Origin: Clostridia bacterium
GTDB lineage: Bacteria > Bacillota_A > Clostridia > Christensenellales > Aristaeellaceae
Reading direction: 5' to 3'
Length of the DNA: 9,903 bases
Assembly (NCBI GenBank): GCA_900754775.1
Contig: CAAEDZ010000220.1
Span: 1 to 9,903, forward strand
Of the stretch, positions 1 to 7,530 are shown in pieces (the first letter of the stretch is position 1; every line of letters starts with the position of its first letter). Made by a program: the position numbers and the translations under genes. A model generated the notes under the pieces. The model searched no databases and was not told where the DNA came from. It saw nothing but the letters and a program-made list of their open reading frames with translations.

Positions 1-954
1 GGCGAGTTCACCCACGTGTGTACCGGCGAGGCGGAGATCACGCTGGAAAACGCCGGCGAGATCACCGAGGACGACGTCAACCGCGTGCAGGACGCCGTGG
101 CCGATCAACTGAAGATCGCCGAACTGGGCGGCTATGTGATGCACCGCTCCCCGGCGTGGTTTATCGTGGACGACGGCAAAAAGACGATGATGCCCCTGGG
201 CGTACACGGCGAGCGCCTGCGCGCGCAGGTCTCCTTTCTGGTGGCCGAGCCCGTGTTCATTGAGGACATGAAGGAACTGATGGGCTCTCTGGGCGTGACC
301 ATTCTCGGCTTTTTGTCGCCGACGCTGGGCATGAGCCTGCTGCTTCTCTCCATCGAGGACCGCGACCGCGTGGCCATGCTCGTGGACGTGGGCTATCTCA
401 ACAGCGAGATCTCCGTCATCGAGGGCGACGCCATCACCTACCACGCCATGCTCCCCCTCGGCGGCGGACAGATCACCGCCGACCTCTGCGAGGAACTGCG
501 CGTGCCCATGCGCGCCGCGGAGCAGATCAAGCGCCGCTACGTCTTCGACCCCGATGAGTTCGATCAGGACGCCTACACCGAGGTCGCCGGCGCGAACGGC
601 GAGCGTCTCTCCTTCCCGCGCGAATACGTCAAGCGCCCGGTGGAAAAGAGCATGGACGAGCTGTGCGACATGATCGACCTGACGCTCAAAAACGACGCCG
701 CGGGCCTGATGGGGCCGCGTTCGCAGGTGTTTTTGACCGGCGGCGGCATCGCGCTGATGCGCGGCGGCCGCGAATATCTGGCCACCAAAATTGGCCGCCC
801 GGTGAAAGTGCCGGTGGCCAAGACCGCGAAGATGAACAGCCCGGTCTACGCGAGCGCTCTGGGGCTGGTGGATCTGATCTTCGACTCCATCGAGCAGCAG
901 AGTCCCAAGGAAGCCGGCGGCATCAAGAAGCTCAGAAGCCTGTTCAAAGGATGA
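1..954 (+). CDS. ftsA: Cell division protein FtsA, 5'-truncated by the window edge (317 residues visible)
   Basis: FtsA is an actin-like ATPase that tethers FtsZ filaments to the inner face of the membrane and recruits the division machinery. The frame is open from base 1, so the start and the first phosphate-binding motif lie outside the window. Visible residues 1-85 look like the end of domain 1A plus the FtsA-specific SHS2 (1C) domain (ITEDDVNRV, then FIVDD and PLGVHGERLRAQV). Residues 125-157 carry the second phosphate motif (LVDVGYLNSEISV, Asp129-x-Gly131). Residues 243-252 carry the adenosine motif (VFLTGGGIAL), followed by GRPVKV. The last residues (GGIKKLRSLFKG) form a short basic amphipathic tail after a linker, as expected for the FtsA membrane-targeting helix. 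It lies 36 nt before ftsZ on the same strand, the usual order, which supports the call. Confidence 0.93.
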   Translation, partial: GEFTHVCTGEAEITLENAGEITEDDVNRVQDAVADQLKIAELGGYVMHRSPAWFIVDDGKKTMMPLGVHGERLRAQVSFLVAEPVFIEDMKELMGSLGVTILGFLSPTLGMSLLLLSIEDRDRVAMLVDVGYLNSEISVIEGDAITYHAMLPLGGGQITADLCEELRVPMRAAEQIKRRYVFDPDEFDQDAYTEVAGANGERLSFPREYVKRPVEKSMDELCDMIDLTLKNDAAGLMGPRSQVFLTGGGIALMRGGREYLATKIGRPVKVPVAKTAKMNSPVYASALGLVDLIFDSIEQQSPKEAGGIKKLRSLFKG

Positions 955-990
955 TCGGAATACAAATTTAGTCAACGAGGGGGATGCCTT

Positions 991-2262
991 GTGCTCGAGT
1001 TTGAAATGGAAAACAACAACTTTGCCTCCATCAAGGTCATTGGCGTAGGCGGCGCCGGCACCAACGCGGTCAACCGCATGATCGAATCCGGTCTGCAGGG
1101 CGTGGATTTCATCGCCGTCAACACCGACAAGCAGGCGCTGACGCTCAGCAAGGCGCCCACCAAGGTGCAGATCGGCGACAAGCTGACCAAGGGTCTCGGC
1201 GCGGGCGCCAACCCCGAGGTCGGCAAGCACGCCGCCGAGGAGAGCCGCGAGGAGATCTCCAACTTCATCAAGGGCGCGGACCTCGTGTTCGTGACCTGCG
1301 GCATGGGCGGCGGCACCGGTACCGGCGCGGCCCCCGTCATCGCCGAATTGGCCCGCGATATGGGCATCCTCACCATCGGCGTGGTCTCCAAGCCCTTCCT
1401 CTTTGAGGGCCGCCAGCGCATGAAGAACGCCGAGGCCGGCATCGAGCGCCTCAAGGCCAACGTCGATACGCTCGTGGTCGTGCCCAACGACCGCCTGCTC
1501 TCCGTGGTCACCAAGGGCACCAGCGTCACCGAGGCCTTCCGCATCGCCGACGATACGCTCCGGCAGGGCATTCAGGGCATTTCCGACCTCATCGCCGTGC
1601 CGAACCTCATCAACCTCGACTTTGCCGACGTGCGCACCGTCATGGAGGCGCGCGGTCTGGCCCACATGGGCATCGGCGTGGGCAAGGGCGAGAACCGCAT
1701 GGTGGACGCCGCCCGTCAGGCCATCTCCAGCCCGATGCTGGAGACCTCCATCGACGGCGCGCGCGCGGTGCTGATCAACATCACCGGCGGCCCGGACACC
1801 TCCATCATCGACATCAACGAGGCCGCGCAGATGATCACGCAGGCCGCCGATCCCGAGGCCAACATCATCTTCGGCGCCGGCATCGACGAGAACCTCGAGG
1901 ACGAGGTCCACATCACCGTCATCGCCACCGGCTTTGAAACGAACCCCTTCGGCTCTTCCGCCAAGGCTGAGCCGGAGAAGGAAGCGGAAAAGAGCGCCGA
2001 GCCTGTGCGCACGGAGGCGGCCAGCGCCCCGCGCCGCGAGCGCATGGTGGAGATGGAGGAGGAAAACGACACGCCCGTGTCGCCCATCTTCGAGCGCCGC
2101 GCCAACCGCGCCCCGCGCCCCAGCCGTGAGGAGATGGAGCGCCGCGCCCAGCCCGCGCAGCGCCGCCCGCGCGTCTATCAGGATGGCGCAGGCGACGACA
2201 ACCGCACCCGTCGCGGCTTCACGCCCGACACCCCGAGCTTCCTCAAGCGCAACAACAAGTAA
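991..2262 (+). CDS. ftsZ: Cell division protein FtsZ (423 aa, complete)
   Basis: FtsZ is the tubulin-like GTPase that polymerises into the cytoplasmic Z ring. The start is GTG at 991, preceded by the purine-rich site GAGGGGG (977-983) seven bases upstream; the ATG at 984 is out of frame and closes at once. Residues 14-30 hold the N-terminal nucleotide-binding loop ([17 protein letters not shown]). Residues 106-112 are the tubulin signature GGGTGTG. Residues 208-214 are the T7 synergy loop NLDFADV, with the catalytic acids Asp210 and Asp213. The globular core ends near residue 318 (GFETNPF). A linker rich in Glu, Arg, Pro and Ala follows (about 320-405). The C-terminal peptide [13 protein letters not shown] matches the family's conserved binding site for FtsA and other partners. 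Length is slightly above the usual 350-400 residues because of the linker. Nothing is truncated. Confidence 0.99.
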   Translation: MLEFEMENNNFASIKVIGVGGAGTNAVNRMIESGLQGVDFIAVNTDKQALTLSKAPTKVQIGDKLTKGLGAGANPEVGKHAAEESREEISNFIKGADLVFVTCGMGGGTGTGAAPVIAELARDMGILTIGVVSKPFLFEGRQRMKNAEAGIERLKANVDTLVVVPNDRLLSVVTKGTSVTEAFRIADDTLRQGIQGISDLIAVPNLINLDFADVRTVMEARGLAHMGIGVGKGENRMVDAARQAISSPMLETSIDGARAVLINITGGPDTSIIDINEAAQMITQAADPEANIIFGAGIDENLEDEVHITVIATGFETNPFGSSAKAEPEKEAEKSAEPVRTEAASAPRRERMVEMEEENDTPVSPIFERRANRAPRPSREEMERRAQPAQRRPRVYQDGAGDDNRTRRGFTPDTPSFLKRNNK

Positions 2263-2275
2263 GTGCATAAAACGA

Positions 2276-2305
2276 GCGGCGGTCGCTGTTGCGGCCGCCG
2301 CTTTT
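2276..2305 (+). terminator. Intrinsic terminator of the ftsAZ transcript
   Basis: A ten-pair GC stem, GCGGCGGTCG (2276-2285) with CGGCCGCCGC (2292-2301) including one G-T wobble, closes a six-base loop (CTGTTG) and is followed by TTTTGTGTGT. It begins 14 nt after the ftsZ stop and ends the transcript before the convergent MFS gene. Confidence 0.85.
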
Positions 2306-2347
2306 GTGTGTGGAGCAGCGCTCCGTCAACGCGCTTTTCCCAACAGC

Positions 2348-2388
2348 AACGCCCCACCGAAGCGCGGCGGGCGCTTCGATGGGGCGTT
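2348..2388 (-). terminator. Long hairpin at the 3' end of the MFS gene (likely terminator or end stabiliser)
   Basis: AACGCCCCA (2348-2356) pairs with TGGGGCGTT (2380-2388), and CGAAGCGC (2358-2365) with GCGCTTCG (2371-2378), around a GGCGG loop with a single C/A mismatch. On the - strand it starts 9 nt past the MFS stop codon. There is no clean T tract directly after it on that strand (only GCTGTTGGG); on the + strand only TT C AT follows. It could act in both directions between the convergent genes. As a strict intrinsic terminator it is imperfect. Confidence 0.6.
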
Positions 2389-2397
2389 TCATCGCTG

Positions 2398-3567
2398 TCA
2401 GCGCGCCGCGCGCGTGCGCAGCAGGTGCAGCGCCGGGGCCGCGGCGGCGGCAATGAGCGCCAGCGCGCATACGGACATGCCCCAGTCCATGCCGGCGCGT
2501 TCCTCGATCATACCGATGAGCGGCGAGGAAACGCAGTTGCCCGCCAGCATGCACAGGTTCATCAGCGTCGAAGCCAGCAGCGTGTTGGAGGCAAAACCGG
2601 CGCAAGCCGTGCCCAGCGCCACGGGGATCAGCGCCCCGCAAAGAAGCGAGCAGGCCAGCACGCAGCCGCACATCACCGCCGCGTTGCCCGCGCACAGTCC
2701 GGCTGCGAGTACGATGGCGGCGAGCGCGCAGGAGGCGCTTATGTAGGTCAGCGGCTTTACGCGCAGCAGCGGCACGATCAGCCGCGAGGCCGTCAGACCG
2801 GCGTAGAGGAAGGCCAGCGCCAGCGCTCCGAGCGCGCTTTGCAGGCCCACGTCCACATAGTGGTCGATCCAGACGATCATGCCCGAGAGGTGGATGCCGT
2901 AAAAGAGGATGCAAACAGCCAGCGCGCGCAGCGTGGGGTCGCCAAAGAAGGCGGAAAGCTGGGCGCGCGTCAGCGGCTCCGGCCGCGCGGCGGCGTCGCT
3001 CAAACGGATGCGCGCGTTGGCCGGCCAGAGGATGGCGACCGTGAACAGGCCGATGGCAAAAATGGTCAGATAGGCGCGCGGCATGTTCCCCGAGGATCCC
3101 AGCATCGCGCCGAGCAGCAGCGGCGAAACGATGCCGGACAGCCCGTGGCAGGCGTGCATCACGCACATCATCCGCGCCGAGTTCTTTCCCGGGTGCAGGT
3201 CGGCGATCATCGAGGAGGCGATGGCGTCCATATAGGCGTAGGCCACGCCCACCAGCGCGTACAGCCCCAGATACACGGGGAAGGAGGGCAGCAACGAAAG
3301 CGGCACCATCAAAAGCGCCATCAGCGCCACCGCCGCAGTCAAGAGCGTCTGCTTGCGCAGGCGGCCGATGACCCACAGGGAGGTGAACATGGCCGCGATG
3401 CAGCCGATGTTCTGCGCGGAATTGGGGTAGCCCTGCTGCGAGGAAGCCAGATCGTAGTGTGCGATCATCGGCGTGAGCAGCGCCCCGTGCGAGGAGTTGA
3501 CCGTGGCCAGAAACACCGTGGAGAGGCACACCGCCGCCGTCAGTATCCATACCTGCCGCTTCGTCAT
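2398..3567 (-). CDS. Major facilitator superfamily transporter, substrate unknown (389 aa)
   Basis: This is a polytopic membrane carrier of the MFS type, expected to couple solute movement to an ion gradient. Length and hydrophobicity fit about twelve transmembrane helices in two halves. After the second helix, residues 68-72 (GRLRK) correspond to the cytoplasmic loop-2/3 motif A of MFS proteins. Between helices 5 and 6 lies an HACHGLSGIVSP-type segment (from His138), reminiscent of sugar-type MFS carriers, but this is not enough to name a substrate. The frame can also open at GTG 3576, but that codon touches the ribosome binding site. AAGGAAGG sits about eight bases before ATG 3567, so the ATG is preferred. 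The gene is monocistronic, convergent to ftsZ and divergent from the MATE genes. It could be an efflux pump or a nutrient importer. Confidence 0.85.
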   Translation of the reverse strand: MTKRQVWILTAAVCLSTVFLATVNSSHGALLTPMIAHYDLASSQQGYPNSAQNIGCIAAMFTSLWVIGRLRKQTLLTAAVALMALLMVPLSLLPSFPVYLGLYALVGVAYAYMDAIASSMIADLHPGKNSARMMCVMHACHGLSGIVSPLLLGAMLGSSGNMPRAYLTIFAIGLFTVAILWPANARIRLSDAAARPEPLTRAQLSAFFGDPTLRALAVCILFYGIHLSGMIVWIDHYVDVGLQSALGALALAFLYAGLTASRLIVPLLRVKPLTYISASCALAAIVLAAGLCAGNAAVMCGCVLACSLLCGALIPVALGTACAGFASNTLLASTLMNLCMLAGNCVSSPLIGMIEERAGMDWGMSVCALALIAAAAAPALHLLRTRAAR

Positions 3568-3591
3568 GAAAGCCACCTTCCTTTCCGCGCC

Positions 3592-3620
3592 ATTATACTG
3601 TACAGCGCGTAAAAATACAA
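3592..3620 (-). promoter_or_regulatory. Sigma-A-type promoter of the MFS gene
   Basis: Read on the - strand: -35 TTGTAT (3620-3615), a 17-base spacer and a perfect -10 TATAAT (3597-3592). The start codon lies 25 nt beyond the -10 box, so the leader is very short. The spacer ends in CTGTACAG (3598-3605), a perfect 8-base palindrome that abuts the -10 box and could be an operator half or core. Spacing and both boxes are as expected for the housekeeping sigma factor. Confidence 0.75.
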
Positions 3621-3656
3621 GATGGATACGCGCCGCAAACGCATTTTTTTACGCGC
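3605..3656. repeat. 11-nt inverted repeat in the MFS/MATE divergent control region
   Basis: GCGCGTAAAAA (3605-3615) and TTTTTACGCGC (3646-3656) are perfect inverted copies 30 nt apart. The left arm covers most of the MFS promoter spacer and touches its -35 box. A direct repeat TACGCGCCGC (3627-3636 and 3650-3659) overlaps the right arm. This layout fits a pair of regulator sites, but GC-rich repeats of this length can occur by chance. Confidence 0.45.
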
Positions 3657-3688
3657 CGCGCGGGCGAAAAATATCCCGCCTCCACCCC

Positions 3689-3718
3689 TTGAAACTTAAC
3701 ATGCCTCTATACTATAAT
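3689..3718 (+). promoter_or_regulatory. Sigma-A-type promoter of the MATE gene pair
   Basis: -35 TTGAAA (3689-3694; five of six consensus bases), an 18-base spacer and a perfect -10 TATAAT (3713-3718). Transcription would start near 3725 and give a leader of about 60 nt before the first MATE gene. It stands back to back with the MFS promoter about 70 nt away. Confidence 0.75.
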
Positions 3719-3748
3719 GCAAGTGGAATGGACACACGCCCCGACGTC

Positions 3749-3776
3749 CGCGCGATGCTCCGCGCGCCGTTTTTTT
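3749..3776 (+). terminator. Terminator-like hairpin in the MATE leader (possible attenuator)
   Basis: CGCGCG (3749-3754) can pair with CGCGCG (3761-3766) around ATGCTC. It is followed, after three bases, by a run of seven T (3770-3776). The T run ends two bases before the GGAGG ribosome binding site (3778-3782). The hairpin lies wholly inside the predicted leader, so it would act as a premature terminator. The stem is short and the match may be chance in GC-rich DNA. Confidence 0.4.
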
Positions 3777-3786
3777 CGGAGGAACG

Positions 3787-5163
3787 ATGCAGTCGATAGG
3801 AAAAAACATGACCGCGGGCAGCCCGCTACGGCTCATCCTCGCGCTCTCGCTGCCGCTGATGGTGGCCAACGCTTTCCAGCAGCTCTACACCGTGGCGGAC
3901 ACGGCCATCGTCGGCCGCGTGCTTGGCCTCGAGGCGCTGGCGGCGTTGGGCGCGGTGGACTGGTTCAACTGGATGATGCTCTCCATCGTTCAGGGGCTGG
4001 CGCAGGGCTTCTCCGTGCGCATGGCGCAGCAGTTCGGCGCGGGGGACGGCGCGGGCCTGCGGCGCACCATCGGCAACGCCTGCTCGCTCTCGGCCATCTG
4101 CGCCGTGGCGCTCACCGCCGCCGCCCAGCTGCTCACGCCCTTTGTGCTGCGCGTGCTGGAAACGCCCCCGTCCATCGTCGATACCTCGCTTGCCTACATA
4201 CGCATCATCTTCTGGGGCCTGCCGGTGGTCATGGCCTTCAACCTCTTTTCCGCTATTCTCCGCTCCGTGGGCGATGGCAGGACGCCGCTTCTGGCGATGA
4301 TTTTCGCCTGCGCGGTCAATATCTCGCTGGACCTGCTCTTCGTGGCCTCCTTCGATATGGGCGTGGAGGGCGCGGCCATCGCCACGGTCATCGCGCAGGG
4401 CTGTTCGGCGCTGATCTGTCTGCGCGCCCTCTGGCGCAGCGGCCTCATCCGCGTCGGCCGGGAGGATCTGCGCCCGGACGTCCGCCTCTGCCTGCGCCTG
4501 ATGGCGCTGGGCGCGCCGGTGGCGGTGCAGAACATGGTCATCTCCGTGGGCGGCATGATCGTGCAGCGCGTGGTCAACAGCTTCGACGTGGTCTTCGTGG
4601 CCGGATATACCGCCACCAACAAGCTCTACGGTGTCCTGGAGATCGCCGCCACCTCCTTTGGCTACGCCATGACCGTCTACGTGGGGCAGAACCTCGGCGT
4701 ATCCGCCTATGGCCGCATTCGCCGGGGCGTGCGCGCCGGCGTGGCGGCGGGGGTGCTGACCTCGGCGCTGATCTGCGCGGCGATGCTGCTCTTTGGCAAA
4801 TCGCTGCTTTCCGGCTTCATCACCTCGCAGGACGCGGCCGAGGCCGCGCAGGCGCTTGAATACGCCATGCAGTTCTTGCGCCTGATGAGCGTGTTTCTGC
4901 CGGTTCTGTATATCCTGCACATCATCCGCTCCTCGCTGCAGGGCATGGGCGATACGCTCTTTCCCATGTTCTCCGGACTCGCGGAGCTGGCCATGCGCGT
5001 GGGCGCGGCGCTGTTTCTGCCCGCCCTGCTCGGCTACGAGGCTGTGTTCGTGGGCGAAGTGCTGGCATGGGCGGGCGCGGATGTCATCCTCCTGACGCGC
5101 TATCTGGCGCGCAGCCGCCGCTTTCCCGCCGCCGGTGGCGCTTGCGAAGCGCCCGCGCGGTGA
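3787..5163 (+). CDS. MATE-family efflux transporter, first of a tandem pair (458 aa)
   Basis: This is an inner-membrane multidrug and toxin extrusion (MATE/NorM-DinF type) protein, expected to export a solute in exchange for Na+ or H+. Length and twelve hydrophobic segments match the family. Helix 1 carries the typical LSLPLMVANAFQQLYTVAD segment (residues 20-38), followed by TAIVGRVLGLEALAALGA. A second matching start comes in the C-terminal half near NMVISVGGMIVQRVVNSFD, as expected for two six-helix bundles. The start ATG 3787 has GGAGG four bases upstream; an in-frame ATG at 3808 is possible but less well placed. The tail after the last helix is short and basic. The gene heads a two-gene unit, with the next MATE gene 36 nt downstream. 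The substrate is unknown. Confidence 0.92.
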   Translation: MQSIGKNMTAGSPLRLILALSLPLMVANAFQQLYTVADTAIVGRVLGLEALAALGAVDWFNWMMLSIVQGLAQGFSVRMAQQFGAGDGAGLRRTIGNACSLSAICAVALTAAAQLLTPFVLRVLETPPSIVDTSLAYIRIIFWGLPVVMAFNLFSAILRSVGDGRTPLLAMIFACAVNISLDLLFVASFDMGVEGAAIATVIAQGCSALICLRALWRSGLIRVGREDLRPDVRLCLRLMALGAPVAVQNMVISVGGMIVQRVVNSFDVVFVAGYTATNKLYGVLEIAATSFGYAMTVYVGQNLGVSAYGRIRRGVRAGVAAGVLTSALICAAMLLFGKSLLSGFITSQDAAEAAQALEYAMQFLRLMSVFLPVLYILHIIRSSLQGMGDTLFPMFSGLAELAMRVGAALFLPALLGYEAVFVGEVLAWAGADVILLTRYLARSRRFPAAGGACEAPAR

Positions 5164-5199
5164 CACGATGACCATTGAAGGTTGGAGGTATTGGGAAAA

Positions 5200-6663
5200 A
5201 TGTTGCTGAGGTACCGCATAGGCCGCTGTCTGGAGGCGGTCGCCGCGCCGGTGCGCAGGCTGCTGCCGCACCACGCCCACCGGGAGATCGACATGGTCGA
5301 TGGGCCGGTCTTTGCCAACGTGATGCGCTATTCCATCCCGCTGATCCTCTCGGGCATGCTGCAGCTTTTGTACAACATGGCCGACGTCATCGTGGTGGGA
5401 AAATTCGAAAACCCGGAAGCTGTGGCCTCTGTGGGCGCGACCTCTTCGCTGATCACGCTGATGGTCAACCTCTTCATCGGCCTGTCGGTGGGCACGAGCG
5501 TGCTGGTGGCGCAGTTCACCGGCGCGGGCAAGTACCGCGAGGTGCAGGACACGGTGCATACCTCCGTCACCCTCAGTCTGGTGATGGGCGTGCTGGTGGG
5601 GGTGTTCGGCCTCATCATGTCGCACACCTTTCTGGTGTGGATGGGCACGCCCGAGGGCGCGGTGCTGGACGGCGCGTCGCTGTACATGCGCATCTACTTC
5701 CTCGGCATGCCGGGCAACATGCTCTACAACTTCGGCGCCGCCGTCATGCGTTCGGTGGGCGACACCAAGCGCCCGCTGTACTACCTGTCGCTGGCGGGCG
5801 TGATCAACATCATTCTCAACATCGTCACCGTCGCCGCCTTCGGCATGGGCGTGGCGGGCGTGGCGCTGGCCACCATCGTCTCCCAGTACATATCGGCGGC
5901 GCTGGTGACGCTCAACCTCATCCGCTCCCACGGCAGCGTGCATCTGGATGTGAAAAAACTGCGCATCCAAAAGCGCATCCTCGGCGGCATCATGAAGATC
6001 GGCCTGCCGGCGGGCTTTTCCAGCATCATCTTCTCCATCTCCAACGTGTTGATCCAGTCCTCCATCAACAGCTTTGGCGCCAACGCCATGGCTGGCAGCG
6101 CCTCGGCCTCGCAGTTGGAGAGCTTTGTCTACACGGGCATGAACGCCGTGTCGCAGGCGGCCCTTTCCTTCACCGGGCAGAACATCGGCGCGCAGCGCTA
6201 CGACCGCATCGCCAAGATCATGCGCACCTGCGCGCTGGTGGTGACGGTCACGGGCATCGTGCTCGGCGCGCTGATGCCGCTGCTCTCCGAGCCGCTTCTG
6301 CACCTGTTCATCAACGAGGATGTGGACCCCGCCGCCATCGCCGATGTGGTCCGCAACGGCCAGATACGTCTGGAGATCATCTGCCTGCCGTACTTCATAG
6401 ACGGATTGATGGAAGTGTTTGCCAGCATGCTGCGCGGCATGGGCAGCGCCATCGCCCCGACGGTCATTACAGTGGTGGGCATCTGCGGTGTGCGCATCCT
6501 CTGGCTGTACACCATCTTCGCTGCGGATCACGTACTCAGTGTACTCTACGTTTCCTATCCCGTCTCGTGGTTCCTCACGGCAGCCACGCTGCTGTTCTGT
6601 TATTTCCACGTCCACAAAAAGCTCATGCGCTCCGTCTCCGCCATCCCGGCGGCAAACGCCTGA
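5200..6663 (+). CDS. MATE-family efflux transporter, second of a tandem pair (487 aa)
   Basis: This is a second MATE exporter, clearly different from its neighbour. The family start is at residues 31-70: DMVDGP, then YSIPLILSGMLQLLYNMAD and VIVVGKFENP, and further on GLSVGTSVLVAQFTGAGK. The second half repeats this with GLPAGFSSIIFSISNVLIQSSI. About thirty residues precede the usual MATE start and are basic and non-hydrophobic, so this protein has a short cytoplasmic extension. The frame is open from TTG 5182, but GGAGG (5184-5188) lies inside that stretch and is two bases from TTG 5191. It is 11 bases from ATG 5200, which is therefore chosen. It is probably co-transcribed with the first MATE gene and ends at the terminator at 6675. 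The pair could work separately or, less usually, together. Confidence 0.92.
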   Translation: MLLRYRIGRCLEAVAAPVRRLLPHHAHREIDMVDGPVFANVMRYSIPLILSGMLQLLYNMADVIVVGKFENPEAVASVGATSSLITLMVNLFIGLSVGTSVLVAQFTGAGKYREVQDTVHTSVTLSLVMGVLVGVFGLIMSHTFLVWMGTPEGAVLDGASLYMRIYFLGMPGNMLYNFGAAVMRSVGDTKRPLYYLSLAGVINIILNIVTVAAFGMGVAGVALATIVSQYISAALVTLNLIRSHGSVHLDVKKLRIQKRILGGIMKIGLPAGFSSIIFSISNVLIQSSINSFGANAMAGSASASQLESFVYTGMNAVSQAALSFTGQNIGAQRYDRIAKIMRTCALVVTVTGIVLGALMPLLSEPLLHLFINEDVDPAAIADVVRNGQIRLEIICLPYFIDGLMEVFASMLRGMGSAIAPTVITVVGICGVRILWLYTIFAADHVLSVLYVSYPVSWFLTAATLLFCYFHVHKKLMRSVSAIPAANA

Positions 6664-6674
6664 GCGCGCCTTCC

Positions 6675-6714
6675 GCCCGCCCTCACGAAAGCGCGTGGGG
6701 GCGGGCCTTTTTTT
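6675..6714 (+). terminator. Strong intrinsic terminator after the MATE pair
   Basis: A thirteen-pair stem (GCCCGCCCTCACG, 6675-6687, with CGTGGGGGCGGGC, 6694-6706, one T-G wobble) closes the loop AAAGCG. It is followed by C and seven T (6708-6714), 11 nt after the second MATE stop codon. Confidence 0.93.
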
Positions 6715-6733
6715 GTCCCCGAGGCATCCAAAA

Positions 6734-6748
6734 TGGGAATTATTCCCA
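6734..6748. promoter_or_regulatory. 15-nt palindrome upstream of the hypothetical gene (candidate operator)
   Basis: TGGGAAT-T-ATTCCCA is a perfect inverted repeat with a one-base centre, 36 nt upstream of the -35 box of the next promoter. It lies in a locally AT-richer stretch unlike its surroundings. Its right arm could also pair downstream: CCCAA (6745-6749) with TTGGG (6762-6766), followed by TTTTCTTTT. That makes a weak second terminator-like hairpin. No known regulator site is recognised. Confidence 0.4.
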
Positions 6749-6784
6749 AATCGTGCTTTTGTTGGGTTTTCTTTTGGACAGCTC

Positions 6785-6813
6785 TTGCATTCAAGGTAAA
6801 ATTCGTTTATACT
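6785..6813 (+). promoter_or_regulatory. Sigma-A-type promoter of the hypothetical gene
   Basis: -35 TTGCAT (6785-6790), a 17-base spacer and -10 TATACT (6808-6813; five of six consensus bases). The predicted transcript starts near 6820, leaving a leader of about 25 nt with the ribosome binding site GAGGTG at 6834-6839. Confidence 0.7.
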
Positions 6814-6843
6814 ATATGTGTATGATTTTGCGTGAGGTGGAAT

Positions 6844-7530
6844 ATGTCGGAACTTGAGAATTATCAGGCTTCGGATTTCGCGCAGCAATGCGGCGCGCTG
6901 CTCTCAAAGATACCCGGCGTGTTCTCCGCCAACGTCAGCGAGGATGAATTGGGAGACATCGCCGAGATACACATCCTCGCCTCCACGCGGCGCAACGCCA
7001 AGCAGATCAGCCGGGATGTGCAGTCCGCCATCACCGCGGCCTTCCACCGCGAGGTGGACCACCGCACCATCAGCATCGCCCAGATCGACTCCACCGCCTA
7101 TGCCGGTGTGGACGACTGCCGCATGCGTCAGGCGGCGCGGCTGCGCTACGCGGGCATGAACGTCTCCATGCGCGATGGGCGGCGCGTCTATGAAGTGCGC
7201 CTCACGCGCGAGGACACGGACTATACCGGCGAGGCGTCCTGCCCCAACTCGCCCCACCAGAAGCGGCGCGCCGTGGCTGAGGCCACCATCCGCGCTCTGG
7301 AAAGCGCCCTTTCGCTGGATGGCGAGCTTTCGCTGGTGGCGGTTCACAATTCGGACATTGCCGGCGTCCCCATCATCGTCTGCGCCATCGAGTGCCCCGA
7401 AACGCGGGATGGACGCCTGCTCATCGGCGCGGCACACTATATGCGCGATGACGACGAGGCCGAATGCGTCGTTCGCGCCACCCTCGACGCCCTCAACCGC
7501 TTTTGCGGACGACTTGCCGTGCGCGATTAG
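6844..7530 (+). CDS. Conserved-looking soluble protein of unknown function with an internal repeat (228 aa)
   Basis: No named family is recognised. The start ATG 6844 follows GAGGTG (6834-6839) by four bases; an upstream in-frame GTG at 6832 overlaps that site and is rejected. There is no signal peptide or membrane segment. Residues 12-82 look like one alpha/beta unit: a strand with IPGVFSANV, then AEIHILAS, a polar helix with KQISRDVQSAI, and RTISIAQI. The C-terminal part (about 113-228) contains two similar half units. Each has a strand pair, a Gly-x-Ala turn (TGEAS near 128; IGAAH near 194) and a helix of A-V/V-V-x-A-T-x-x-A-L pattern (RAVAEATIRALE and CVVRATLDALNR). This suggests duplication. 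The gene has its own promoter and ends in a terminator-like hairpin, just upstream of the HD-GYP locus. A role in that signalling locus is only inferred from position. Confidence 0.85.
   Translation: MSELENYQASDFAQQCGALLSKIPGVFSANVSEDELGDIAEIHILASTRRNAKQISRDVQSAITAAFHREVDHRTISIAQIDSTAYAGVDDCRMRQAARLRYAGMNVSMRDGRRVYEVRLTREDTDYTGEASCPNSPHQKRRAVAEATIRALESALSLDGELSLVAVHNSDIAGVPIIVCAIECPETRDGRLLIGAAHYMRDDDEAECVVRATLDALNRFCGRLAVRD

Noticed and set aside
2243..3612. Long open frames (449 and 435 codons) overlapping the MFS gene
   Set aside because: Both are Arg/Gly/His-rich shadows; only the frame at 2398-3567 encodes regular hydrophobic helices with an MFS motif and a ribosome site.
3721..3786. 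Guanidine or preQ1-type riboswitch in the MATE leader
   Set aside because: The leader is short and shows neither the paired ACGR-loop hairpins nor the preQ1 core; only a terminator-like hairpin is supported.
3826..6888. A 1020-codon open frame on the - strand across both MATE genes
   Set aside because: It lies antisense to two well-supported membrane proteins, is very rich in His, Arg, Ala and Gln without domain structure, and is a typical by-product of GC-biased third positions.
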